A DNA stretch of 41,745 nucleotides, taken from NCBI GenBank assembly GCA_002205125.1, contig NIOE01000022.1, forward strand, positions 1-41,745, read 5' to 3'. A program made the position numbers and the translations under genes. Source of the stretch: Roseateles noduli. Its GTDB lineage: Bacteria > Pseudomonadota > Gammaproteobacteria > Burkholderiales > Burkholderiaceae_C. Below, in pieces: positions 1-7,323 of this stretch. The first letter of the stretch is position 1; the number at the start of each line of letters is the position of its first letter. The notes under the pieces are model-generated. The model made no database searches and was not told where the DNA came from. It saw only the letters and a list, made by a program, of their open reading frames with translations.

Positions 1-84
1 GATCGCTTGGTCTGTATGGAAGACCCAGGTTGCCTTCGACGCAAGTCGTCTGGGCTCGGCTTGCGTCTTGAAAAAAGCATAGAA

Positions 85-120
85 CCTCTCCCGCTTGCGG
101 GAGAGGGTGGGGGTGAGGGG
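85..120. repeat. extragenic palindrome (REP-like), copy A
   Basis: A perfect 10-bp inverted repeat, CCTCTCCCGC / GCGGGAGAGG with a TT loop (85-106), is followed by a G-rich arm ending in GGGTGAGGGG. The same unit recurs four times at 40880-41664, so it is a dispersed repeat and not a gene-specific terminator. It lies 3' of the thioredoxin-like gene. The remaining sequence in 1-150 shows only a short inverted repeat (GACGCAAG 38-45 / CTTGCGTC 60-67) and no convincing gene. Confidence 0.85.
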
Positions 121-150
121 CGCGCGCAGCGCGCGGGGTCTGGGAACCGC

Positions 151-561
151 TCAGCAGGACTGCCGCAGACGCGACAGCAGCGACTGCGCCGCCGCGGTCG
201 TGCCGGCCGGCGCATTGGGGCTGGCGGCGGACATCGCCGGGTTGTCCTGGGCGGCCTGGATCAATCGTTGGGCCGCCGCCGGTCCCGGCAGCACCGGTCC
301 GATGAAACAGACCCGCTCCCCCTGCCCGATCAGCAGCGTCGGGAAGGTCTCGACCTCCAGGTCGTCGACCAGTTCCGAGTCGTCCTCGATGTCCACCCAC
401 AGGAATCGGGCGCCGGGATGCTGCTGGCGCAGCGCGGCGAAATCGTCCCGATAGGTGTCGCAGGTCCGGCACCAGGCGGCGCACAGGCAGGCGACCAGCA
501 GGTCGGGCGACCCTTCTGAAGCGGGCGTCGGCAGGGGCGATGAGGACGACACGGTGGACAT
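151..561 (-). CDS. thioredoxin-like protein
   Basis: A 136-residue protein with a thioredoxin fold. The redox motif is W-C-R-T-C (Cys31 and Cys34), followed by a typical strand containing WVDIED and a cis-proline loop E-T-F-P-T-L (Pro74) that would contact the substrate. The CXXC dipeptide is Arg-Thr, not Gly-Pro, so this is a thioredoxin-like family member and not TrxA itself. It probably acts as a cytoplasmic thiol-disulfide reductant, because no signal peptide or membrane segment is visible. I chose the ATG at 561 because the frame upstream of it has no homology-like character and overlaps the promoter region. About 30 Ala/Ser-rich residues with a terminal Cys follow the fold. The gene is monocistronic. 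Its redox partner cannot be told from context. Confidence 0.85.
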   Translation of the reverse strand: MSTVSSSSPLPTPASEGSPDLLVACLCAAWCRTCDTYRDDFAALRQQHPGARFLWVDIEDDSELVDDLEVETFPTLLIGQGERVCFIGPVLPGPAAAQRLIQAAQDNPAMSAASPNAPAGTTAAAQSLLSRLRQSC

Positions 562-782
562 GGGCCCGGAGCTTAGCCGAGTTGTCTTCACCTCGAATTT
601 GTTCGCAATACGTCCAAAGCACCAGATTGGTGCCGGAGGCGTGACGATGGCGCGAGCTTTGTTCAGATTTGTGAGGAGGCTGTCAACGGCGTGCCGACGG
701 CCCGCGTTAGCTGGCACAAAGCGGCTATTGCAAGCGGTCTCCCCCCGCTCCAAGCCGCCGAAAGGCAAGAAGGTCCCCGACC

Positions 783-947
783 ATGATGAAGTCCCAAACC
801 CGCACCGAATCCCAGCCGCGCCGCCTCCCGATGCCGGAACTGGCGCAGCACGACAAGGGCCGCAAGCACGAAGCCTTTGAAGTCGCCAGCCTGGGCTGCG
901 ACCGCCGCAGCGTCGCGCGCGCCCTGCGCTTCGACCGCAAGCGCTGA
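783..947 (+). CDS. small basic protein of unknown function (54 aa)
   Basis: A short reading frame beginning ATG ATG AAG encodes 54 residues that are rich in Arg, Lys and His. It ends in a patterned segment (GRKHEAFEVASLGCDRRSV, then RALRFDRKR). A good ribosome-binding sequence, AAGAAGG (767-773), sits 9 nt before the first ATG. The frame occupies the gap between the divergent thioredoxin-like gene and the convergent SNF2 gene. A GC-rich hairpin (GCCGCCC 961-967 / GGGCGGC 975-981) follows the stop and could end transcription, though it has no T run. No domain is recognised. The composition would suit nucleic-acid or ribosome binding, but that is a guess. The start, RBS and amino-acid bias support a real gene. 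Confidence 0.5.
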   Translation: MMKSQTRTESQPRRLPMPELAQHDKGRKHEAFEVASLGCDRRSVARALRFDRKR

Positions 948-1016
948 TCCCCTGAGCGGAGCCGCCCCGAGTCCGGGCGGCGGCCCCGCCCACCCAGCGC
1001 TTCCGCGCCGCGCCTG

Positions 1017-3353
1017 TCAGTCCTCGTCGTCCGGAGACTGCAAGGGCGCCAGCAGCCGGTCGATCTCGTCGGCGCTGAACTTCTCCAGACGCTCCCCTCC
1101 GTCTCGGCCCAGCAGGCCGTCCGCCAGCGCCCGCTTGCGGGCCTGCAGTTCGAGCATCCGCTCCTCGATCGAGCCTTCGATCGCCAGCTGGTGGACGAAC
1201 ACCGGCCGGGTCTGGCCGATCCGGTGCGCGCGGGCATGTGCCTGCGCGTCGACCGCCGGGTTCCACCAGGGGTCCACCTGGATGACGGTGTCCGCCGCCG
1301 TCAGCGTCAGCCCCACGCCTCCGGCCTTCAGGCTGACCAGCATCAGCGGCGCCTCGCCCGCCTGGAAGCGCCGCACCACCTCCCCCCGCTTGCCTTCCGG
1401 CGTTTCGCCGGTCAGCTTCATCAGCGGGATCCGCAGGTCGACCATCGCGGCCTCGATCAGGTCGAGCATGCCGGTGAACTGGGAAAAGATCAGGATCGTC
1501 CGCCCCTGGGCGATCATCTCGGGCACCTTCTCCTGGATCCACTCCAACTTCGCAGCTTCCATCCCATGAGGAAGCGCGATGCCCGGCACCAGCCGCGGAT
1601 CGCAGCAGACCTGACGCAGCTTCAGCATCGCGTCCAGCACCGACATCAGGCCGGTGCCGAAGATCTCCGAGTCCTTCAACAGGCGCCGCACCAGGTGGTC
1701 GGCGCCGATCCGGACGCTTTCGTACAACTGGCGTTGACGCCCCTGCAGGGGGATGCGCTGGGTGAGGACCGTCATCGGCGGCAGGTCCTTGGCGACTTCC
1801 TCCTTCAGCCGGCGGAGGATGAACGGGCGCACGCGGGACGCCAGTTCCCGGGCGCGGCGGGCGTCGCCGGTCTGCTCGATCGGCTTGCGCCAGTGCCGCG
1901 CGAAGGAGCGCGACTCGCCGAGGTAGCCCGGCATCAGGAAGTCGAACTGCGTCCAGAGCTCGCCCAGGTGGTTTTCGAGCGGCGTGCCGGTGAGCACGAG
2001 TCGCTGGTTCGCCTGGAGCCGGCGCAGCGCGCGTGCCGCCCGCGAGCGGGGGTTCTTCACCGCCTGGGCCTCGTCCAGCACCAGCAGCGAGAACCTCGGC
2101 TTCGAGAGCGCCCGCACCTCGCGCCAGGCCAGTCCGTAGCTGCACAGCAGCAGATCGATGTCGCCGAGGCGCTTCATCACCTGCGCCCGCTCCGCCGGGT
2201 CAGACAAGGTGGCCACGCGCAGGTCGGGCGCGACGCGCGCGGCTTCCTGCGTCCAGTTGAAGATCAGGGAGGTCGGCGCGACGACCAAGGCCGGCGCCGT
2301 CAGCCGTCCAGCCTGCTTCTCGACCAGCAGATGCGCCAGTGCCTGCGCGGTCTTGCCCAGGCCCATGTCGTCGGCCAGGATGCCGCCGAGCTCCTGGCGT
2401 GCCAGGTACTGGAGCCAGGCCAGGCCCTGCAGCTGATAGGGGCGCAACGTGATGCCCAGCCCTTCGGGCGCCGTCGATGCCGGCGGCGGGCCGGCATCGC
2501 GCAGGCGTTCCCACATCGTTCGAAGCTCGTCGGCACCGAAGACCTGCCAGCGGCTGTCCGGCATGTCGAGCGCCGCCAGCCGTGCCGCTTCCCACGAGGT
2601 GAGCTTCACCGGTCCGCGCCGTGAGCGCTGTGCGACGAGCACGTCCAGCAGATTGAGCATCAGCCGCTTCAGCGGCGCCGCCGCCGAGTGGAGCCGGCGC
2701 CCGCCGGGCGCCTTCAGGCTGATGATGGCGTCGTCATCGATGCCGGCGATCGCGTCGGCGTAGAGCCAGCGACGGTCCTTGCGCAGCAGGTCCCAGATCA
2801 TGGGCGCCAGGTCGACGCGCTGCCCTTGCACCGTCACGCCCAGGCTCAGCATCCAGGAGCCCTTGCGGCGTGAGAGCGCCAATGTCGGCAGGCGGTCGCC
2901 AGAGCCCGCGGCCGGCGCGATGGCGGTCTGGACGTCGACCGGCTCCTCGTCCTCCGGCTGGATCTCCAGCGACCACGCGTCGATCGCCACGCTGTGGTGC
3001 GCGAAGCCGGGCAGGAAGTCGATCTCCCAGCCCAGCTTGCGCAGCCGGGGCACCTCGTCGGCGGCGAAGTCGGGGAACAGGTCTTCCTGCGCCAGCGTCC
3101 AGCACGGGGTCAGGCCTCGCCCGAAGGAGGCGTCGCGCCACTGCAGCATCTCGACATCCACCGGATGCAGCGGCAGCGCCTGCCATTGCTCCAGCGCCGC
3201 GGGATCCGACGGCCACCGTTCCAGCCGCAGCAGCGACACGCGGTCGCCGCGCGGGCCCAGCTTGCCGTGCGGCCGCAGGCCGAGCAGGCCGTCGCCGCGG
3301 TTGAGCGTCTGCAGGATCAGTTTCGGCGGGAGCGGGGAAGGCGGCGCGGTCAT
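1017..3353 (-). CDS. SNF2-family DEAD/DEAH-box helicase
   Basis: A 778-residue Swi2/Snf2 ATPase with all the main motifs. Walker A is DDMGLGKT at about residue 330 and motif II is LDEAQ at about 427. TGTPLENHLGELW (motif III, about 454) follows, and the C-terminal RecA lobe carries LKAGGVGLTLTAADTVI and the arginine finger region HRIGQ at about 711. The roughly 300-residue N-terminal part has no motif I can name. Enzymes of this type couple ATP hydrolysis to translocation on double-stranded DNA and remodel protein-DNA complexes. The bacterial substrate is generally unknown; RapA is one relative. The ATG at 3353 was chosen because the upstream in-frame extension overlaps the preceding gene and is Arg-rich shadow sequence. 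It lies 61 bp downstream of the secreted protein at 3415-4578 and may share its transcript. Confidence 0.93.
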   Translation of the reverse strand: MTAPPSPLPPKLILQTLNRGDGLLGLRPHGKLGPRGDRVSLLRLERWPSDPAALEQWQALPLHPVDVEMLQWRDASFGRGLTPCWTLAQEDLFPDFAADEVPRLRKLGWEIDFLPGFAHHSVAIDAWSLEIQPEDEEPVDVQTAIAPAAGSGDRLPTLALSRRKGSWMLSLGVTVQGQRVDLAPMIWDLLRKDRRWLYADAIAGIDDDAIISLKAPGGRRLHSAAAPLKRLMLNLLDVLVAQRSRRGPVKLTSWEAARLAALDMPDSRWQVFGADELRTMWERLRDAGPPPASTAPEGLGITLRPYQLQGLAWLQYLARQELGGILADDMGLGKTAQALAHLLVEKQAGRLTAPALVVAPTSLIFNWTQEAARVAPDLRVATLSDPAERAQVMKRLGDIDLLLCSYGLAWREVRALSKPRFSLLVLDEAQAVKNPRSRAARALRRLQANQRLVLTGTPLENHLGELWTQFDFLMPGYLGESRSFARHWRKPIEQTGDARRARELASRVRPFILRRLKEEVAKDLPPMTVLTQRIPLQGRQRQLYESVRIGADHLVRRLLKDSEIFGTGLMSVLDAMLKLRQVCCDPRLVPGIALPHGMEAAKLEWIQEKVPEMIAQGRTILIFSQFTGMLDLIEAAMVDLRIPLMKLTGETPEGKRGEVVRRFQAGEAPLMLVSLKAGGVGLTLTAADTVIQVDPWWNPAVDAQAHARAHRIGQTRPVFVHQLAIEGSIEERMLELQARKRALADGLLGRDGGERLEKFSADEIDRLLAPLQSPDDED

Positions 3354-3414
3354 CGAAGGCGCATTGTCGACGCGCCGCCGGACTGTCGGCTCGAGGCGTC
3401 TCCCCTGAGAAGGC

Positions 3415-4578
3415 TCAGCCTTCCTTGCGTTCCTTCCCTTCCTTCGGCGTGCGCGGCTTGGGCAGGCCCGTCTTCGCGAAGTCCGCCGGCACACGCATCA
3501 GCGCGGCCTCGGGTTCGACGCGCCGGATGTTGCGCAGCTGGTAGTTCTGTTCGCCGCTGCGCGGATCCTTGGTCTGGGTGCTGACGGTCACCTTCAGGTC
3601 GGGCGAGGTCCACACCTCGCGCGAGATCACGATCGGCTTCTCGTTGCCGATCTTGCCTGCGGGGATGGTGCGCGTCGCGCGGCTGCCGGTGACCTTGAGC
3701 CCGTCGATCTCCTTGGGCGGCAGGGTGTCCGGCTGCCCATCCTGTCCGCTGAGCTGGCCGTTGAGGATCATCGGCTCGATGCGCATCGCCACCGCCGGCG
3801 GCAGGGGCGACATCGGCGCCAGCGGGCCCAGGGCGCCCGGCGGCGTCTCGACGCGGATGACGCGGACCTCCTGGCTGCTTTCGCCCGGCGCGATCACGAC
3901 CGGCGTCGCGATGCGTGTGTTGACGTGGACCGTCGGTGCTGCCGGCGCCGCCGGGGGCTTGGGCGCCTCGGCGCGCTGCGCCGCCTCGCCATGGCCGAAG
4001 TTCTCGCGCGCCCAGTCGCGCATCTTCCGGCCGTACTCGCGCATCTTCTCGTTGTAGTCCCGCATCTTGTCCTGGTACTCGCGCATGCGTTCGCCGTACT
4101 CGCGCTGGGCCTCCGCGTCCACGCGACCACCGCCGAGATAACGCGCGGTCTTGCGCTCGGGATCGAGCAGCCAGTTCTCGCCGCTGACCGCGTCGCGGAG
4201 ATAGACCACCTTGCGCCCCTGGCGTTCGACTTCCTGGCGCGTCCGGCCCTCGCCGTCGCGGCACAGCTGGCTGGTCTGCTGATGGACGATGCGATTGCCG
4301 TCGGCCAGCGGCTGGACGGTTTCATGCACCGCCTGGGCGCAGTACGGCGCGCCCTTGACGACCCGCTCCGAGCTGAGGATGTGCATCGCGACGCCGGATT
4401 CGGCGATCAGCTCGGCGACGTCGGGCACGGGCGGCACCGGGGGGACCGGCGGGACGACGGCCGGCATCACGGGTGGCGTCGGTCGCGCGTCCGGGTCCGG
4501 CGATGCATGCGCGGCGGGCTGGGCCTGGACCGCGACGGCGGCGAGCGCCAGGGCGAGGGTGGTGAGGGAGGTCTTCAT
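3415..4578 (-). CDS. secreted protein with heptad-repeat insert
   Basis: A 387-residue protein starting with a clean signal peptide (MKTSLTTLALALAAVAVQA, cut probably after AQA) and a Pro-rich linker of VPPVPP repeats. Two conserved-looking halves follow. The first contains LADGNRI and DGEGRTRQE and the second contains SPDLKV, DPRSGE and VPADF. I recall this pairing in uncharacterised secreted proteins of Acidobacteria and some Proteobacteria, but know no function. Between the halves (about residues 155-191) lie five heptads of the form [ED][YW]xx[RK]MR, probably a helical charged segment. The gene is 61 bp downstream of a membrane protein encoded with an ECF sigma factor, so it is probably an envelope component controlled by that sigma factor. 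Two Cys (near PYCAQ and QLCRD) could form a disulfide. Confidence 0.75.
   Translation of the reverse strand: MKTSLTTLALALAAVAVQAQPAAHASPDPDARPTPPVMPAVVPPVPPVPPVPDVAELIAESGVAMHILSSERVVKGAPYCAQAVHETVQPLADGNRIVHQQTSQLCRDGEGRTRQEVERQGRKVVYLRDAVSGENWLLDPERKTARYLGGGRVDAEAQREYGERMREYQDKMRDYNEKMREYGRKMRDWARENFGHGEAAQRAEAPKPPAAPAAPTVHVNTRIATPVVIAPGESSQEVRVIRVETPPGALGPLAPMSPLPPAVAMRIEPMILNGQLSGQDGQPDTLPPKEIDGLKVTGSRATRTIPAGKIGNEKPIVISREVWTSPDLKVTVSTQTKDPRSGEQNYQLRNIRRVEPEAALMRVPADFAKTGLPKPRTPKEGKERKEG
4003..4112 (-). repeat. 21-bp tandem repeats coding heptads
   Basis: Inside the secreted protein gene, five consecutive 21-bp units encode variants of Glu/Asp-Tyr/Trp-x-x-Arg/Lys-Met-Arg. The DNA units share GCGCATC and GTACTCGCGCAT blocks. 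Copy number could change in frame by slippage or recombination. Confidence 0.7.
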
Positions 4579-4639
4579 GGCGGTCTCCAGGGAGGGAAGC
4601 AGGTCGTCGTTCAGGGAAGCGGAGAGAGGATAGGATCGA

Positions 4640-5143
4640 TCAGGGCATGACCCGCATCGCGAGCACATCGCCTGAGGCGTGCACCAGCAATTCGGCGCGC
4701 ACCGGCGCGGCGGCATCGGCGGGGTCGTAGGGCAGGCCCAGCAAGGCCAGGCGCTCACGCGGGACTTCCGCGGGCACCAGCCACGCGTTGCCGGTCCCGG
4801 CCTTCTCGAAGGCGGCCCAGCGGTCGGCGGACACCAGCACGATGAAGCCGCTGCCGGGATTGCCCATGACCGTGGCGCCCGATTCGCCCGGCGGCGCGGA
4901 ACCGAGCAGCCAGACACAGGCGACCAGCACGGAGGCGCACAGCGCCGGACCGGCGAGCGCCCATCTCCAGCGGCCGGCCTTGGCCGCCTTCTGGCGGACG
5001 GCGAACTGCTGGCGCATGGCGACCAGCACCGCGTCGTCGCGCTCGACCGGCGGCGTGCGCTGGCGCAGCTCCTGGGCCACGGCCCAGAGCCAGTCGGCCA
5101 GGCGCGCGGAGCGGGGCGGGGAGGTGTCGGTGGTCTTCATCAT
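4640..5143 (-). CDS. single-pass membrane protein, putative anti-sigma factor
   Basis: A 167-residue protein with an N-terminal, mainly helical cytoplasmic part of about 55 residues (ARLADWLWAVAQELRQ), one hydrophobic segment at about residues 62-82 (ALCASVLVACVWLLG), and a C-terminal domain ending LLVHASGDVLAMRVMP. This is the usual arrangement of a membrane anti-sigma factor. The start ATG overlaps the stop of the upstream sigma factor (ATGA), which indicates translational coupling, and a second in-frame ATG follows directly. No zinc-binding HXXXCXXC signature is visible, so it is not a ZAS-type anti-sigma. The role is inferred from position, topology and size; it could instead be a sensor or accessory protein. 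Confidence 0.7.
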   Translation of the reverse strand: MMKTTDTSPPRSARLADWLWAVAQELRQRTPPVERDDAVLVAMRQQFAVRQKAAKAGRWRWALAGPALCASVLVACVWLLGSAPPGESGATVMGNPGSGFIVLVSADRWAAFEKAGTGNAWLVPAEVPRERLALLGLPYDPADAAAPVRAELLVHASGDVLAMRVMP

Positions 5144-5832
5144 GCGGACTTCGATGAGCGTTCGTTCGCGTCCGACGGAGCGGACGTCAGGGGCCGGGAC
5201 TCGTCCTGCAGCGCGGCCAGCAGGCGGGCCCGGCCGCGGTGGAGGCGGGTGCGCAGCGTGTTGAGCTCGACGCCGGCGATGCGGGCGGCCTCGGCATAGG
5301 CCCGCTCCTGCAGGTCGACCAGCACGATGGCTTCGCGGAAGGTCCACGGCAGCGTCTGCAGCGCGGCCCACACGCGGGCCTGGTCCTGCGCGCGGACCAG
5401 TTGCTGCTCCGGCGCATCGGCGGGGTCATGGTGGCGCTCGTCGGCGTCTTCGTCATGGGCGACCGGCAGGTCCCGCCAGCGCGCCAGCAGGTGATGCCGC
5501 GCAACGCCGGCGAGGTAGGCGCCCAGCGGGCCTCTGCCGGGATCCCAGCCCTCGGGGCGACCGGCGAATTGCACGAAAGCCTCCTGCATCGCGTCCGCCG
5601 CGAGGTCGGACTGGCCGCACAGCGCCAGCGCATAGCGGTAGACGCCGGGCGATTCGCTGCGATACAGCGGCTCCAGCGCGCCGGCGTCGCCCTGGCGCAG
5701 CCGGCGGACCAGCGCTTCGCTGGCGGCGGCGTGGGTGGACGACGCGTCGCGCTCGCTCCTGGCGCCGGCGGGGGCGCCGGGGTCGGCAGGATCGGGGCGG
5801 GCGCGGCCGGCCAGGCGGGTCCAGAAGCTCAT
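5140..5832 (-). CDS. ECF-type RNA polymerase sigma factor
   Basis: A 230-residue sigma-70 family protein with only regions 2 and 4. Region 2 (about residues 42-110) includes LYRSESPGVYRYALALCG, the core-binding helix DAMQEAFVQFA and an aromatic -10 recognition stretch (AYLAGVARHHLLARWR). Region 4 (about 160-215) includes LPWTFREAIVLVDLQE and the helix-turn-helix AYAEAARIAGVELNTLRTRL. An Asp/His/Glu-rich linker (HDEDADERHHDPADAPE) separates the two. The 35-residue N-terminus is extended and low-complexity. It heads a minus-strand cluster with a coupled membrane protein, so it probably responds to an envelope signal. Upstream, GGGAACTTTC (5900-5891, minus) resembles the GGAAC -35 element used by many ECF sigma factors, but the nearest -10-like CGTT is too far away to call an autoregulated promoter. 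Confidence 0.92.
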   Translation of the reverse strand: MSFWTRLAGRARPDPADPGAPAGARSERDASSTHAAASEALVRRLRQGDAGALEPLYRSESPGVYRYALALCGQSDLAADAMQEAFVQFAGRPEGWDPGRGPLGAYLAGVARHHLLARWRDLPVAHDEDADERHHDPADAPEQQLVRAQDQARVWAALQTLPWTFREAIVLVDLQERAYAEAARIAGVELNTLRTRLHRGRARLLAALQDESRPLTSAPSDANERSSKSA

Positions 5833-6426
5833 CGGGCGTTCGGCGTGCGTTGCGTGGTGGGAATGTTGAACGTATTGCGCCAGCCGCTCGGAAAGTTCCC
5901 GGCTCGCACAGAAGAATTTGCGATCCGACGTCGTCGCCCGCGACGCCCCCCGCCACCCGTCCCCGACCGGGCGACCCTCCCCCGTATTTCAGGGGAATGA
6001 CACCTTCACGCCACACTGGGCGAAAATCGCCCGAATGGCGAGAACCGTGCACCGTGCGGTGTGCGCCAATGGCTGATCACAAGGCAATTTTGCGCAAGTG
6101 AGCGCCGGCCAACCGTTCCATCTTGGTGCATGCGCCGGGTGAAAACCCCAAGTGCGTGCATGGGGGTGCGGTCCTAGCATCCACCCCACTCGACGCGACA
6201 CCCGTCCCGAGCCGGCGACAAGCCGGCACCAATGGGGGTTGCCTACGGGGGCTGAGGAGACAAACAGATCAAACCAACACCAACGAATAACAGTGACACT
6301 GTCACAATTTCGCGGGCACCTGAATCAGGTGCCCGTTTTGTTTTGGTGGCCAGGTTTTGCGCGCGTCCAGCGATCGTTCTCGGCCCGTCTTCGCGGCCCG
6401 GGGGCCGCTCTTGCGAGTCCTTGCAG
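5833..6426. other. 594-bp gene-free region with hairpins
   Basis: No reading frame here has convincing start, RBS and protein character. Visible structure includes GGGCGA-AAA-TCGCCC (6018-6032), GCCGGC-GACAA-GCCGGC (6211-6227), a GTGACA-C-TGTCAC palindrome near 6292-6304, and the strong terminator at 6313-6344. The 3' part reads like the end of a short transcript on the plus strand. It is either a free small RNA or a leader attenuated before the TSUP gene. No clear sigma-70 promoter was found; CCTAGCAT near 6173-6180 is only a weak -10 candidate. Confidence 0.5.
6313..6344 (+). terminator. strong rho-independent terminator
   Basis: A perfect stem CGGGCACCTG / CAGGTGCCCG with an AAT loop is followed by TTTTGTTTT. 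It ends about 80 bp before the TSUP start codon, and no coding gene lies upstream of it on this strand. It therefore terminates either a small RNA or an attenuated leader. Confidence 0.88.
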
Positions 6427-7188
6427 ATGATCGAGTTGTTGACTGCGGCCCTGGCGTCGCTGATGGCCGGTTTCGTCGATGCCGTCGTGGGCGGCGGCGG
6501 GCTGATCCTGGTACCCGCGCTGTTCAGCCTCTACCCGGGCGCCGCGCCGGCCACCCTCTTCGGCACCAACAAGGGCGCCTCCATCTGGGGGACGGCCTGG
6601 GCCACCCACCAATATGCCAAGCGCGTGACGCTGCCGTGGCTGGCGCTGATGCCGGCCGCCGCCGCCGCGCTGGTCGGCAGCTTCGCCGGCGCCTGGGCCG
6701 TCACGCAGGTGGACCCGAGCGGCCTGCGCAAGGCCTTGCCACTGATCCTGCTGGGCGTGCTGCTGTACACGCTGGCGAAGAAGGACCTCGGCCGGCACCA
6801 CGCGCCGCGCCACGAGGCGGCGACGCAGACGCTGATCGCCAGCATCATCGGGCTGACCATCGGTTTCTATGACGGCTTCTTCGGGCCGGGTACGGGCAGC
6901 TTCTTCGTCTTCCTGTTCGTGCGGCTGCTGGGCTTCGACTTCCTGCACGCGTCCGCGACCGCCAAGCTGATGAACACGGCGACCAACTTCGCCGCGCTGG
7001 TGCTGTTCGCCTACAAGGGCCACGTCTGGTGGCACGTCGCGGCGGTCATGGCCGTGGCCAACGTCGTCGGCAGCCTGGTCGGCACGCGCATGGCGCTGGC
7101 CAGGGGCGCAGGCTTCGTACGCGGCATGTTCGTCGTCGTGGTGTCGCTGCTCATCCTCAAGACCGGCTACGACGCCTTCCTGCGCTGA
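6427..7188 (+). CDS. TSUP/TauE-SafE family membrane permease
   Basis: A 253-residue integral membrane protein with about seven or eight hydrophobic helices. It has the family's duplicated signature: FVDAVVGGGGLILVPAL and GTNKGASIWGTAWA in the first half, FYDGFFGPGTGSFF and KLMNTATNFAALV in the second. TSUP proteins move small organic or inorganic anions such as sulfite, sulfonates or sulfoacetate across the inner membrane. The substrate here cannot be told. The ATG at 6427 begins directly at the first hydrophobic helix. The in-frame upstream extension is polar and runs into the terminator region, so it was rejected. The HDOD gene follows 135 bp downstream. Confidence 0.9.
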   Translation: MIELLTAALASLMAGFVDAVVGGGGLILVPALFSLYPGAAPATLFGTNKGASIWGTAWATHQYAKRVTLPWLALMPAAAAALVGSFAGAWAVTQVDPSGLRKALPLILLGVLLYTLAKKDLGRHHAPRHEAATQTLIASIIGLTIGFYDGFFGPGTGSFFVFLFVRLLGFDFLHASATAKLMNTATNFAALVLFAYKGHVWWHVAAVMAVANVVGSLVGTRMALARGAGFVRGMFVVVVSLLILKTGYDAFLR

Positions 7189-7323
7189 CCCTCAGGCGTC
7201 GCCGACCGCCCTCCAGGCACGCCAGACGCCCTCCGAACAACACCACCATCGCTTTCCGCCAAAGGCGGGATGCCGGCGGCCCATCGCCCGGGCTACCATC
7301 CGTCCAAACAACCGCTGACCACC

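Noticed and set aside
38-76. GACGCAAG/CTTGCGTC stem followed by an A run, as a terminator.
   Set aside because: The plus strand has A, not T, after the stem, and the minus strand has no T run at the correct side.
712-731. TGGCAC...TTGC, resembling a sigma-54 promoter upstream of the microprotein.
   Set aside because: The spacing between GG and GC is about 15 bp; sigma-54 promoters need 10.
151-2145. A 664-codon open frame on the minus strand running through the thioredoxin-like gene and well into the SNF2 gene.
   Set aside because: Only its last 136 codons look like a real protein. The rest is Arg/Ala/Pro-rich shadow sequence opposite or out of frame with the helicase.
5868-5900. Autoregulated ECF promoter (GGAAC ... 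CGTT) upstream of the sigma factor gene.
   Set aside because: The spacer is about 22 bp, longer than the usual 15-18, so only the -35-like half is noteworthy.
5833-6426. Possible 6S RNA, tmRNA or tRNA in the gene-free stretch.
   Set aside because: No tmRNA ends, no long 6S-type imperfect duplex with central bubble and no cloverleaf could be recognised by eye.
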